From Pedococcus dokdonensis (lineage in GTDB: Bacteria; Actinomycetota; Actinomycetes; Actinomycetales; Dermatophilaceae): a DNA stretch of 64,000 nt. Made by a program: the position numbers and the translations under genes. The DNA is taken from contig NZ_LT629711.1 of NCBI RefSeq assembly GCF_900104525.1, positions 2,294,001-2,358,000 of the forward strand. The letters run 5' to 3'. Below the pieces are notes generated by a model. That model was not told the origin of the DNA. It worked only from the letters and a program-made list of their open reading frames with translations, and made no database searches. Shown here in pieces: positions 51,261 through 58,197 of the stretch; position 1 is the stretch's first letter, and each line of letters opens with the position of its first letter.

Positions 51261-52352
51261 ATGGGTCGGGCTCGACGCGCACGCAAGATCGCCGCCACCG
51301 CTGCCTACGGTGGCGGTGGGCTCGCGGCCGGGATCGGTGCGCTCGGCGCCCTCGGCTACGGCGTGCTCAAGGCCGAGGCCAAGGTGGCCCGCCGCCTCGT
51401 CGGCCAGCCCTTCGACGGCTCCCCCGACGACAACGGCACGTATGGCGCGGGCGTGGGTGAGCCGGTCGAGCTCGTCGTGCTGGGCGACTCCAGTGCCGCC
51501 GGCATGGGGGCCGACCACCGCTACCAGACGGTCGGGGCGATCATCGCGAACGGCGTCTCCGCCCTCACCGGCCGGCCGGTGCGGCTCACCAACACCGCCG
51601 TCGTCGGCGCCGAGTCGTCCGGCCTGGAGCTGCAGCTGGCCAACGCGCTCGACCAGGTGCCGCGCCCGCACGTCGCGATCATCATGGTCGGCGCCAACGA
51701 CGTGACCCACCGGATCAACAAGGCCGTCGCCGTGCGCCACCTCGAGACCACGGTCCGGGCGCTGCGGGCCCTCGACGCCGAGGTCGTCGTCGGCACCTGC
51801 CCCGACCTCGGCACGATCCAGCCGATCCCCCAGCCGCTGCGCCTCATCGGCCGCCGCTGGTCGCGCGACATGGCCGCCGCGCAGACCGTCGCCGTGGTCG
51901 AGGCCGGTGGCCGCACGGTGTCGCTCGGCGACCTGCTGGGTCCCGAGTTCGCCGAGCGACCGCACGAGATGTTCAGCGCCGACCGGTTCCACCCCTCCCC
52001 CGCCGGCTACGCCCGCGCGGCGGCGGCCTTGTTGCCGAGCGTCTACGCCGCCCTTGGCGTGCGGATCGGAGAGCCCACCGAGGAGCGCACCCCCGACAGC
52101 CGACGCGGCGAGGGGGTCGGCCCGGTGGCCGTGGCCGCGACCTACGCCGTGCGCGATCCCGGCACCGAGGTCTCCGCGACCCAGATCGCCGGCCAGGCCC
52201 GCGGCCCGCGCGGGCGGTGGGCGATGCTCCTGCGCCGACCGAGCAACCCGGTCGTGGAGGCGCCCCCCGAGCCCGTCCCCGACAGCGACGACGGCGAGAG
52301 CAACGCCACACCCGCGGACCCGGCCCCACGGCATACCATCGAGGCTGACTAA
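51261..52352 (+). CDS. SGNH/GDSL hydrolase with N-terminal membrane anchor
   Basis: After a basic start and a hydrophobic Gly/Ala segment (YGGGGLAAGIGALGALGYGVL), the SGNH domain shows block I VVLGDSSAAGMG (Ser), block III VGANDVTH (Asn), and block V SADRFHPSPAGYA (Asp and His). It is therefore a probable extracytoplasmic esterase, resembling the Rv1075c type. About 110 C-terminal residues are Pro/Glu-rich and disordered. ATG 51261 is preceded by GAGAGGGG; an upstream ATG at 51208 is possible. Product: 363 residues. It is followed by the thiolase, as in mycobacteria. Confidence 0.88.
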   Translation: MGRARRARKIAATAAYGGGGLAAGIGALGALGYGVLKAEAKVARRLVGQPFDGSPDDNGTYGAGVGEPVELVVLGDSSAAGMGADHRYQTVGAIIANGVSALTGRPVRLTNTAVVGAESSGLELQLANALDQVPRPHVAIIMVGANDVTHRINKAVAVRHLETTVRALRALDAEVVVGTCPDLGTIQPIPQPLRLIGRRWSRDMAAAQTVAVVEAGGRTVSLGDLLGPEFAERPHEMFSADRFHPSPAGYARAAAALLPSVYAALGVRIGEPTEERTPDSRRGEGVGPVAVAATYAVRDPGTEVSATQIAGQARGPRGRWAMLLRRPSNPVVEAPPEPVPDSDDGESNATPADPAPRHTIEAD

Positions 52353-52363
52353 GCGGTCGCTTA
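52350..52363. promoter_or_regulatory. Palindromic site upstream of the thiolase
   Basis: TAAGCG-GT-CGCTTA is a perfect inverted repeat that begins in the TAA stop of the SGNH gene, about 40 bp before the thiolase start. Palindromes of this type are typical TetR-family sites upstream of fatty-acid genes. Confidence 0.45.
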
Positions 52364-52402
52364 TCTCGGCGGCCCCTCGCCCTGCCCCCTGAGGAGGACC
52401 TC

Positions 52403-53626
52403 GTGTCCGAAGCCGTCATCGTCTCCACCGCCCGCACCCCGATCGGGCGCGCGTTCAAGGGCTCGCTCAAGGAGATCCGCCCCGACGACCTGTCGGTCCA
52501 GGTGATCTCGGCCGCCCTGGCCAAGATCCCCGAGCTCGACCCGACGCTGGTCGAGGACCTCTACTGGGGCTGCGCCGAGCCGTCCGGCAAGCACGGGTCC
52601 AACATGGCCCGCGTCGTCGCCGTGCTCGCCGGGTTCGACGGGCTGCCCGGCTCGACGATCAACCGGTTCTGCGCCTCGTCGGTGCAGACCACGCGGATGG
52701 CCTACCACGCGATCAAGGCCGGCGAGGGCGACATCTTCGTCTCCGGCGGGGTCGAGTGCGTGTCGCAGTACACCAACTGGGCCGGTGCGGGCGGGTCCGA
52801 CGGCGACGACCAGAACCCGAAGTTCGCCGGCTCGGCCGCCCGCAGCGCCGAGATCGCCGCCAGCAACCAGACCTGGGCCGACCCCCGCGAGCAGGGTCTG
52901 CTGCCCGACGTCTACCTGTCGATGGGCCAGACCGCGGAGAACGTCGCGACGCTGCGAGGCATCTCGCGCGAGCGCCAGGACGAGTGGGGCGTGTCCTCGC
53001 AGAACCGCGCCGAGAAGGCCATCGCCGACGGGTTCTTCGAGCGCGAGATCGCGCCGGTCACGCTCGCCGACGGCACGGTGGTGAGCAAGGACGACGGCCC
53101 GCGGGCCGGGGTCACGCTCGAGGCGGTGCAGGGTCTCAACCCGGTGTTCCGCGAGCAGGGCACCATCACCGCCGGCAACTGCTGCCCGCTCAACGACGGC
53201 GCTGCGGCCGTCGTGGTGATGAGCGACACCAAGGCCAAGGAGCTCGGGCTGACGCCGCTGGCGCGGATCGTCTCGACCGGGGTCTCCGGGTTGTCGCCCG
53301 AGATCATGGGCCTCGGGCCGGTCGAGGCGTCGCGCCAGGCGCTGGCCCGCGCCGGCATGAGCATCGGCGACATGGACCTCTACGAGATCAACGAGGCGTT
53401 CGCCGCCCAGGTGCTCCCCAGCGCCGACGACCTCGGCATGGACTTCGACAAGCTCAACGTGCACGGTGGCGCGATCGCGCTCGGCCACCCGTTCGGCTCG
53501 ACCGGGGCACGGATCACCACGACCCTGCTCAACGGCCTCTCCGCCCGCGACGGCCAGTTCGGCCTCGAGACGATGTGCGTCGGCGGCGGCCAGGGCATGG
53601 CCATCATCTACGAACGCCTCAGCTGA
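52403..53626 (+). CDS. Acetyl-CoA C-acyltransferase (thiolase)
   Basis: The nucleophile Cys90 lies in TINRFCASSVQTTRMA, the His in GGAIALGHPFGSTGAR and the second Cys in METMCVGGGQGM-like sequence near the C-terminus (LETMCVGGGQG), so all catalytic residues are present. It is 407 residues. It either cleaves 3-ketoacyl-CoA in beta-oxidation (FadA type, as its M. tuberculosis positional counterpart) or makes acetoacetyl-CoA. GTG 52403 is preceded by GAGGAGGA. It ends before a long palindrome. Confidence 0.93.
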   Translation: MSEAVIVSTARTPIGRAFKGSLKEIRPDDLSVQVISAALAKIPELDPTLVEDLYWGCAEPSGKHGSNMARVVAVLAGFDGLPGSTINRFCASSVQTTRMAYHAIKAGEGDIFVSGGVECVSQYTNWAGAGGSDGDDQNPKFAGSAARSAEIAASNQTWADPREQGLLPDVYLSMGQTAENVATLRGISRERQDEWGVSSQNRAEKAIADGFFEREIAPVTLADGTVVSKDDGPRAGVTLEAVQGLNPVFREQGTITAGNCCPLNDGAAAVVVMSDTKAKELGLTPLARIVSTGVSGLSPEIMGLGPVEASRQALARAGMSIGDMDLYEINEAFAAQVLPSADDLGMDFDKLNVHGGAIALGHPFGSTGARITTTLLNGLSARDGQFGLETMCVGGGQGMAIIYERLS

Positions 53627-53648
53627 CCCCTGACCCCCGGCTCTCCGC

Positions 53649-53695
53649 GTTCGAGGTGATATCCGACCGGATTCCGGTCGGATATCACCTCGAAC
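53649..53695. terminator. 47-bp perfect palindrome, copy A
   Basis: Arms of 23 bp, beginning GTTCGAGGTGATATCCGACC, surround a single central base. It lies between the convergent thiolase and DUF559 genes, 4 bp beyond the latter's stop, and probably ends both transcripts. A second copy (54696-54738) differs by paired changes. Confidence 0.75.
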
Positions 53696-53699
53696 CAGG

Positions 53700-54683
53700 T
53701 CAGGCGGCGCGGGCTCGCAGCATCACGTGGGCTCGGACGACCTGGTCCATGAAGAGGTCGGGCTGCAGGCGAAGTCCCACCAGGGTGATGCGCAGGACTC
53801 GCTCGTCCCCGAGGACCAGCTCGTTCTGACGGAGGTGGTCGTCGGTGAGCGCCAGCCCCCACGTGTGCTGCGACCCGTCGATCTCGACGACCAGTCCCAG
53901 GTCGTCCCAGCTGACATCGAGGTAGACCGACCCTCGGAGCCCTCGGCGCACGGACTGCCGACTCGGCTCAGGTAGCCCTTTCCGACGGCAGAGGGCAGCG
54001 AAGTCGAGCTCACCCAGCGAGTGCGCTCCGTCGGCGATGTCGGCCGCGACCTGCCGGATGAAGGCCCGCCGGTTCCGCCCGCGGACGCGTTGCACGGCAT
54101 CGGTCAGCTGACTGCCGGTGACCAGTCGCTGCTGGACAGGCATGGCAAGGACGAGTGCCGCCTGCCGGTTGCTGACCGCCCAGTGGGCCGCCCGGACGGC
54201 TGCCACGGCTGGCGTGGTGCGGGGTATGCCGGCCAGCGCCAGCTCGTCATCGACGCGCCGGATCACCTTGTGCAGCACCACGCCCGGTGGCACCGCGACC
54301 CTGGCCGTGTGCTTCACCGAGACGTGGACGCGGTCGTCGGAGAAGCCCTTGAGTCCGGCGACCTGCAGGGCAGTGGGCCCGTCGAGCGCCGCCACCGCTG
54401 CCCCCACCTCCCAGACGGCACTCCACCGTCGAGCCGCGAGGGACAGGGGTGCTGTGTGCAGTGCCACGGTTTCGTCGCCGTGCAGCGCCCAACGGCCCCC
54501 GGCGACCTGACGCGCGACCGCCCGGTGGTCCCACCCCAGTCGGCGCAGGTCGGCGCGGCTGAGGACTCCATCGGGGGCGAGCTCGACGAGGTCCTGACGC
54601 CGGGTGCGGAATCGGGCAGCCGCGGAGGTGTTCACCTGGTCCAGCATGCTGGCCCGTCCCGGCGCGGCTGCCTGGTCATCCAC
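53700..54683 (-). CDS. AbiEi-like N-terminal domain plus DUF559 (Vsr-like nuclease) protein
   Basis: The N-terminal region (DLVELAPDGVLSRADLRRLGWDHRAVARQVAGGRW) is the winged-helix domain of AbiEi-type antitoxins. The C-terminal region (SVYLDVSWDDLGLVVEIDGSQH, then DDHLRQNELVLGDERVLRITL) is the DUF559/Vsr-like nuclease fold, with candidate catalytic Asp and Glu in DLGLVVEIDG. This fusion is abundant in actinobacteria and of unproven function. GTG 54683 gives 327 residues; ATG 54647 is an alternative. No AbiEii toxin gene is adjacent. The gene is bracketed by two palindromes. Confidence 0.82.
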   Translation of the reverse strand: MDDQAAAPGRASMLDQVNTSAAARFRTRRQDLVELAPDGVLSRADLRRLGWDHRAVARQVAGGRWALHGDETVALHTAPLSLAARRWSAVWEVGAAVAALDGPTALQVAGLKGFSDDRVHVSVKHTARVAVPPGVVLHKVIRRVDDELALAGIPRTTPAVAAVRAAHWAVSNRQAALVLAMPVQQRLVTGSQLTDAVQRVRGRNRRAFIRQVAADIADGAHSLGELDFAALCRRKGLPEPSRQSVRRGLRGSVYLDVSWDDLGLVVEIDGSQHTWGLALTDDHLRQNELVLGDERVLRITLVGLRLQPDLFMDQVVRAHVMLRARAA

Positions 54684-54695
54684 AGACCTCCCGGG

Positions 54696-54738
54696 TCGAG
54701 GTGATATCAGACCGGATTCCGGTCTGATATCACCTCGA
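54696..54738. terminator. 43-bp perfect palindrome, copy B
   Basis: Arms of 21 bp, beginning TCGAGGTGATATCAGACCGG, surround one central base. It lies 17 bp after the stop of the small minus-strand gene and just upstream of the DUF559 gene. Compared with copy A one base pair in the stem is changed on both sides (C:G to A:T), so pairing is kept. Confidence 0.75.
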
Positions 54739-54755
54739 ACCCCGGGGGCCGGGGG

Positions 54756-55043
54756 TCAGGTGAGGGCGCGGCGGAGGTCGGCGAGGCGGGTGGCCAGCGC
54801 CTCGGGTGTCGCGGCGGTCCAGTCGGCGGCGCAGGCGTCGTGCACCAGGACGGTGAGCTGGTCCATCAGGACGGCCGGCCCCAGGTCGGGGACCGGCCCC
54901 TGCGCGCCCGCGAGGTCGTCGAGCAGGGCACGCACGGTCGGCGCACAGGACAGCGCGTGGTCCAGCGGCAGCTCTCGCCACCGCCGGACCACGCGCTGGA
55001 GCTCGGTCGAAACCTCCTGCGGAACAGGCGATCTCGGGGTCAC
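54756..55043 (-). CDS. Small hypothetical protein
   Basis: The 95-residue product is mostly helical, with Leu/Ala/Arg-rich segments (ELQRVVRRWRELPLDHAL; LATRLADLRRAL) and one conserved-looking motif CAPTVRALLDDLA. Its GTG shares a base with the TAG stop of the BI-1 gene upstream, so it is coupled to that gene. Coding-like codon usage and the coupling support it as real; I do not recognise a family. Confidence 0.6.
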   Translation of the reverse strand: MTPRSPVPQEVSTELQRVVRRWRELPLDHALSCAPTVRALLDDLAGAQGPVPDLGPAVLMDQLTVLVHDACAADWTAATPEALATRLADLRRALT

Positions 55044-55912
55044 TAGTTGCTGCGCAGGCGTCCGAGCAGACGCAGGATCTCGAGGTAGAGCCAGACCAGC
55101 GTGACGATCAGACCGTGGGCCAGCAGCCAGGAGTACTTCTCCGGGGCGCCGGCGGCGATGGCCCGGTCGATCGAGTCGAAGTCGACCGCGAGCATCGCCG
55201 CGGCCAGGCCGATCGCGAAGATCGAGATGCCGATGCCCAGCGGACCCGTGCCCCCGATGCCGAAGGCGTGGTTGCCGATCACGGCGTAGAGGAGGTTCAC
55301 CAGCGCGAAGATCGCGTAGCCGATCACCGCCATCGTGACGATCCGGCGGAACTTCGCGGTGACCTTGATGATCCCGGTCTTGTAGGCCAGCAAGGTGCCC
55401 GCGAAGACCGACAGCGTGGCGATCACGGCCTGGGCGACGATCCCGCGGAAGACGTCGGTCTGCTCCGGCGGGTCGAAGGCCAGGCTGTAGTAGTTGCTGA
55501 TCGCGCCGACGAACAGGCCCTCGGCGACGGCGTAGAGGACGATCAGCGGGACGCTGATGGTCTTCTTGAACGCGATCACCAGACCGACGACCAGGGTGAA
55601 GGCGATCCCGCCGAAGACGGCGATGGGTCCCCAGCTGGTGGGGGCGAGCTGCCAGCCGACCGCCGCGAAGACCAGCACGACGGCGAAGAGCCCGATCGTC
55701 TTCATCACGACGTCGTCGATGGTGAGGCGCTTGGTCTGGACCGGTCCGGCAGACGGCTGGTTGTAGAGGTCCTGGAGCTGCTGGCTCGACATGGCGTCGG
55801 TCGATGCCATGCCTGCGGTCGGGGCCTGGGCCGGCGCGCCAGCGCGCCCGAACCCGGCGTAGCCCTGACTGGACTCCTTGTCGATCCGGTCGAACACCGG
55901 GTTGCTGGCCAT
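55043..55912 (-). CDS. Bax inhibitor-1/YccA family membrane protein
   Basis: The protein has an N-terminal disordered Gly/Ala/Gln-rich stretch of about 65 residues and then seven membrane helices, including TIGLFAVVLVFAAVGW, VPLIVLYAVAEGLFVGAISNYY and AEGLF motifs, ending with EKYSWLLAHGLIVTLVWLYLEILRLL. The conserved acidic residues near the end (AVDFDSIDRAI) fit the BI-1/YetJ family, pH-sensitive calcium leak channels. It is 289 residues. Function in this organism is unknown. Confidence 0.88.
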   Translation of the reverse strand: MASNPVFDRIDKESSQGYAGFGRAGAPAQAPTAGMASTDAMSSQQLQDLYNQPSAGPVQTKRLTIDDVVMKTIGLFAVVLVFAAVGWQLAPTSWGPIAVFGGIAFTLVVGLVIAFKKTISVPLIVLYAVAEGLFVGAISNYYSLAFDPPEQTDVFRGIVAQAVIATLSVFAGTLLAYKTGIIKVTAKFRRIVTMAVIGYAIFALVNLLYAVIGNHAFGIGGTGPLGIGISIFAIGLAAAMLAVDFDSIDRAIAAGAPEKYSWLLAHGLIVTLVWLYLEILRLLGRLRSN

Positions 55913-56101
55913 GCTGGTCTCCTTGGAGGCGTGGGGCGGCCCTGCGGTCGGCCGCTCACCCCAGACTACGTGCGGAGCGGGGTCGAAAGTTCCCCACCGC
56001 GCCAGGCGGACAGGGCGTCATCCGGGCCCGCTCCATACCGGCTCGCGATCGGGGGTCGCGAACCTCTGGTGCGACGGCCCCCGCAGCGGGACGCTGGTGA
56101 C

Positions 56102-57220
56102 GTGCGGATCGCGAGCTTCAACGTCGAGAACCTGTTCGACCGCGCCAAGCTGCTGGCGGCGGACGACTGGGCGACGTACCGCGCACTCCTCGACACCTAC
56201 GCCAAGCTGACCCGCACCCTGCAGCACCCGGCATACTCCGCGACGGACAAGACGAACATCGTGAAGTGGCTCGTCGCGCTGGGGCTGGAGGCCAGCGACT
56301 CCGGCACCTACGTGGTGCTGCGGCAGAACCGCGGGCGGCTCCTCACCCGGCCCCGGACCGGCGGCATCACCATCGTCGCCGACGGCCGCACCGACTGGGT
56401 CGGATGGCTCGAGCTGAAGACCGAAGCCGTCACCGAGCTCGCGGTGCGCCACACCGCGCAGGTGGTGCACGACCTCGGGGCCGACGTGCTCGGCGTGGTG
56501 GAGGCGGAGAGCCGGATCGCGTTGCAGCGCTTCAACGTCGACCTGCTCCGCCCGATCAGCGACCGCATCTACGGGCACATCATGCTGATCGACGGCAACG
56601 ACGACCGCGGCATCGACGTCGGCGTGATGACGCGCGGTGACCACCCCATCGAGCGGATCGTGAGCCACGTCGACGATGCCGACCTGGCTGGCCCGATCTT
56701 CGGCCGCGACTGCCCGGAGTACACCGTGGCCCTGCCCAGCGGGGTGCGGCTGCTGGTGCTCGTCAACCACTTCAAGTCCAAGGGCTACGGCTCGGCGGGC
56801 GACTCGAACCGGCGACGCGAGCGGCAGGCCGGGCGGGTGGCCGAGATCTACCGGGCCAGGCGGGCCGAGGGTGTCGACCACATCGTCATCCTCGGCGACC
56901 TCAACGACACCCCCGACTCCGCGCCGCTCAAGCCCCTGCTCGTCGGCCCCAGCGGGCAACCCACCGACCTCAAGGACATCGCCACCCACCCCTCGTTCGA
57001 CGACGGCGGGTGGCCGGGCACCTACACGACCGGCCGGGCCGGCAACAAGATCGACTACGTCCTGTGCTCGCCCGCGGTCTTCGCGAAGGTCACCGCGTCC
57101 GGGATCTTCCGCAAGGGGGTCTGGACCGCCTCCGGTCGCTGGGAGATGTACCCGACGCTGACCCGTGAGCAGGACGCCGCGTCCGACCACGCCGCGATCT
57201 GGGCCGACCTCGACCTCTGA
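56102..57220 (+). CDS. Endonuclease/exonuclease/phosphatase-family protein
   Basis: The fold is shown by RIASFNVENLFDRAKL at the start (Asn of the active site), VLGVVEAES (metal-binding Glu), LVNHFKSKGYG, VDHIVILGDLNDTPDS (Asp/Asn) and AASDHAAIWADLDL (terminal Asp/His). It acts as a metal-dependent phosphodiesterase on DNA, RNA, lipid or inositol phosphates; the substrate is not clear. The NHFKSKG pattern is typical of larger nucleases in this superfamily. GTG 56102 gives 372 residues; no good ribosome-binding site precedes it. Confidence 0.85.
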   Translation: MRIASFNVENLFDRAKLLAADDWATYRALLDTYAKLTRTLQHPAYSATDKTNIVKWLVALGLEASDSGTYVVLRQNRGRLLTRPRTGGITIVADGRTDWVGWLELKTEAVTELAVRHTAQVVHDLGADVLGVVEAESRIALQRFNVDLLRPISDRIYGHIMLIDGNDDRGIDVGVMTRGDHPIERIVSHVDDADLAGPIFGRDCPEYTVALPSGVRLLVLVNHFKSKGYGSAGDSNRRRERQAGRVAEIYRARRAEGVDHIVILGDLNDTPDSAPLKPLLVGPSGQPTDLKDIATHPSFDDGGWPGTYTTGRAGNKIDYVLCSPAVFAKVTASGIFRKGVWTASGRWEMYPTLTREQDAASDHAAIWADLDL

Positions 57221-57255
57221 GGCCGGGCGGGGCAGACCCGAGCGGCGGGACCAGG

Positions 57256-57330
57256 TGCCCCCGACGGGGGTCGAACCCGCACCTGTGGCGATTTTAAGTC
57301 GCCTGCCTCTACCAGTTGGGCCACGGGGGC
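57256..57330 (-). tRNA. tRNA-Leu(UAA) with short variable arm
   Basis: On the minus strand a 75-nt cloverleaf forms: acceptor stem GCCCCCG/CGGGGGC (7 bp), D stem GCC/GGC with an A-C mismatch, anticodon stem GGCGA/TCGCC with loop CTTAAAA (anticodon TAA), T stem GCGGG/CCCGT with loop TTCGACC, discriminator A. The anticodon reads UUA (Leu), and A73 is compatible with leucine. The variable region is only 6 nt, whereas standard tRNA-Leu has a long variable arm. CCA is not encoded. Confidence 0.85.
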
Positions 57331-57420
57331 GGGCCAAGTATGCCGCGCGGCCCGGATGCTGTCGTTCAGAGGCTCAGCGTGCCACCCTTCAGTCCTGCGA
57401 CTCGGGAAGGGAGGGTGGCG

Positions 57421-58197
57421 ATGGTCCCGACGCTGTTCGGGCTGGACACGCACGCGGTGTTCGTCGGGCTCGGCGTCGTCGCGGCCCTCGTGGTGTTCAC
57501 CCTCGAGGGCAGACGCCGCGGCGCCACCACCGACGAGCGGCTCCTCCTCGTGGTCACCGGTGGCCTGGTCGGCGGCGCGGTCTTCATGCGCCTCGGCACC
57601 TGGCTCCAGCACGTCGACCTGCGGCAGAACGCCTCGCTCGCGGAGCAGTGGGCCTATGGCAACCGCAGCATCCTGGGCGGTCTGGTGGGCGCGTGGGTGG
57701 GCGTGCACGTCGCCAAGCGGCTGTCCGGCTACTCCCTGCGCACCGGTGACCTGTTCGCCCCTGCCGTGGCCCTCGGTATGGCGGTCGGCCGGGTGGGCTG
57801 CCTGCTCACCGAGCGACCGGGCAGCCCCACCGGCTCGTCCTGGGGGATCACCCTCGGCGAGGCCGCCGCTACGCGCACGGGCGCCCCGGCCGGCATACCC
57901 CTGCACCCCTCGTTCGTCTACGAGATCGCGTTCCACGCGGCGGCGTTCGCGGTGATCTGGTGGTGGCTGCGCCACCAGCCGGTGCCGAGTGGTGAGCTGC
58001 TGGTCTGGTACCTCGGCGCCTACGGCGTCGCCCGCTTCCTCCTGGAGTACGTGCGCGGCAACGAGGTGGCCTGGCTCGGCCTCACCCGCCCGCAGCTCTT
58101 CCTGCTCGTGACGGTGCCGCTGATCCTCGCGCGGGTGGCGCTCCAGGCGCGTCGTGGCGCCTACCAGGGCCTGCGGTCGGGGACAGTGGTCGCGTGA
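57421..58197 (+). CDS. Lgt-like (prolipoprotein diacylglyceryl transferase family) membrane protein
   Basis: The 258-residue protein has about seven membrane helices and the general Lgt plan. The Lgt signature region is altered: GRVGCLLTE (residues 123-131) replaces GRxGNFxNxE, so the essential Asn is Cys, and SILGGL (83-88) stands where Lgt has the essential His in HGG. HPSFVYEIAFHAA and RFLLEYVRGNE are well conserved. It should bind phosphatidylglycerol-like lipids but may not be a lipoprotein modification enzyme. GGAGGG precedes ATG 57421. Its stop overlaps the GTG of the radical SAM gene, implying joint function. Confidence 0.82.
   Translation: MVPTLFGLDTHAVFVGLGVVAALVVFTLEGRRRGATTDERLLLVVTGGLVGGAVFMRLGTWLQHVDLRQNASLAEQWAYGNRSILGGLVGAWVGVHVAKRLSGYSLRTGDLFAPAVALGMAVGRVGCLLTERPGSPTGSSWGITLGEAAATRTGAPAGIPLHPSFVYEIAFHAAAFAVIWWWLRHQPVPSGELLVWYLGAYGVARFLLEYVRGNEVAWLGLTRPQLFLLVTVPLILARVALQARRGAYQGLRSGTVVA

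Noticed and set aside
53700..54683. Complete AbiE toxin-antitoxin system
   Set aside because: Only the AbiEi-like domain is present, fused to a nuclease-like domain; there is no AbiEii nucleotidyltransferase next to it.
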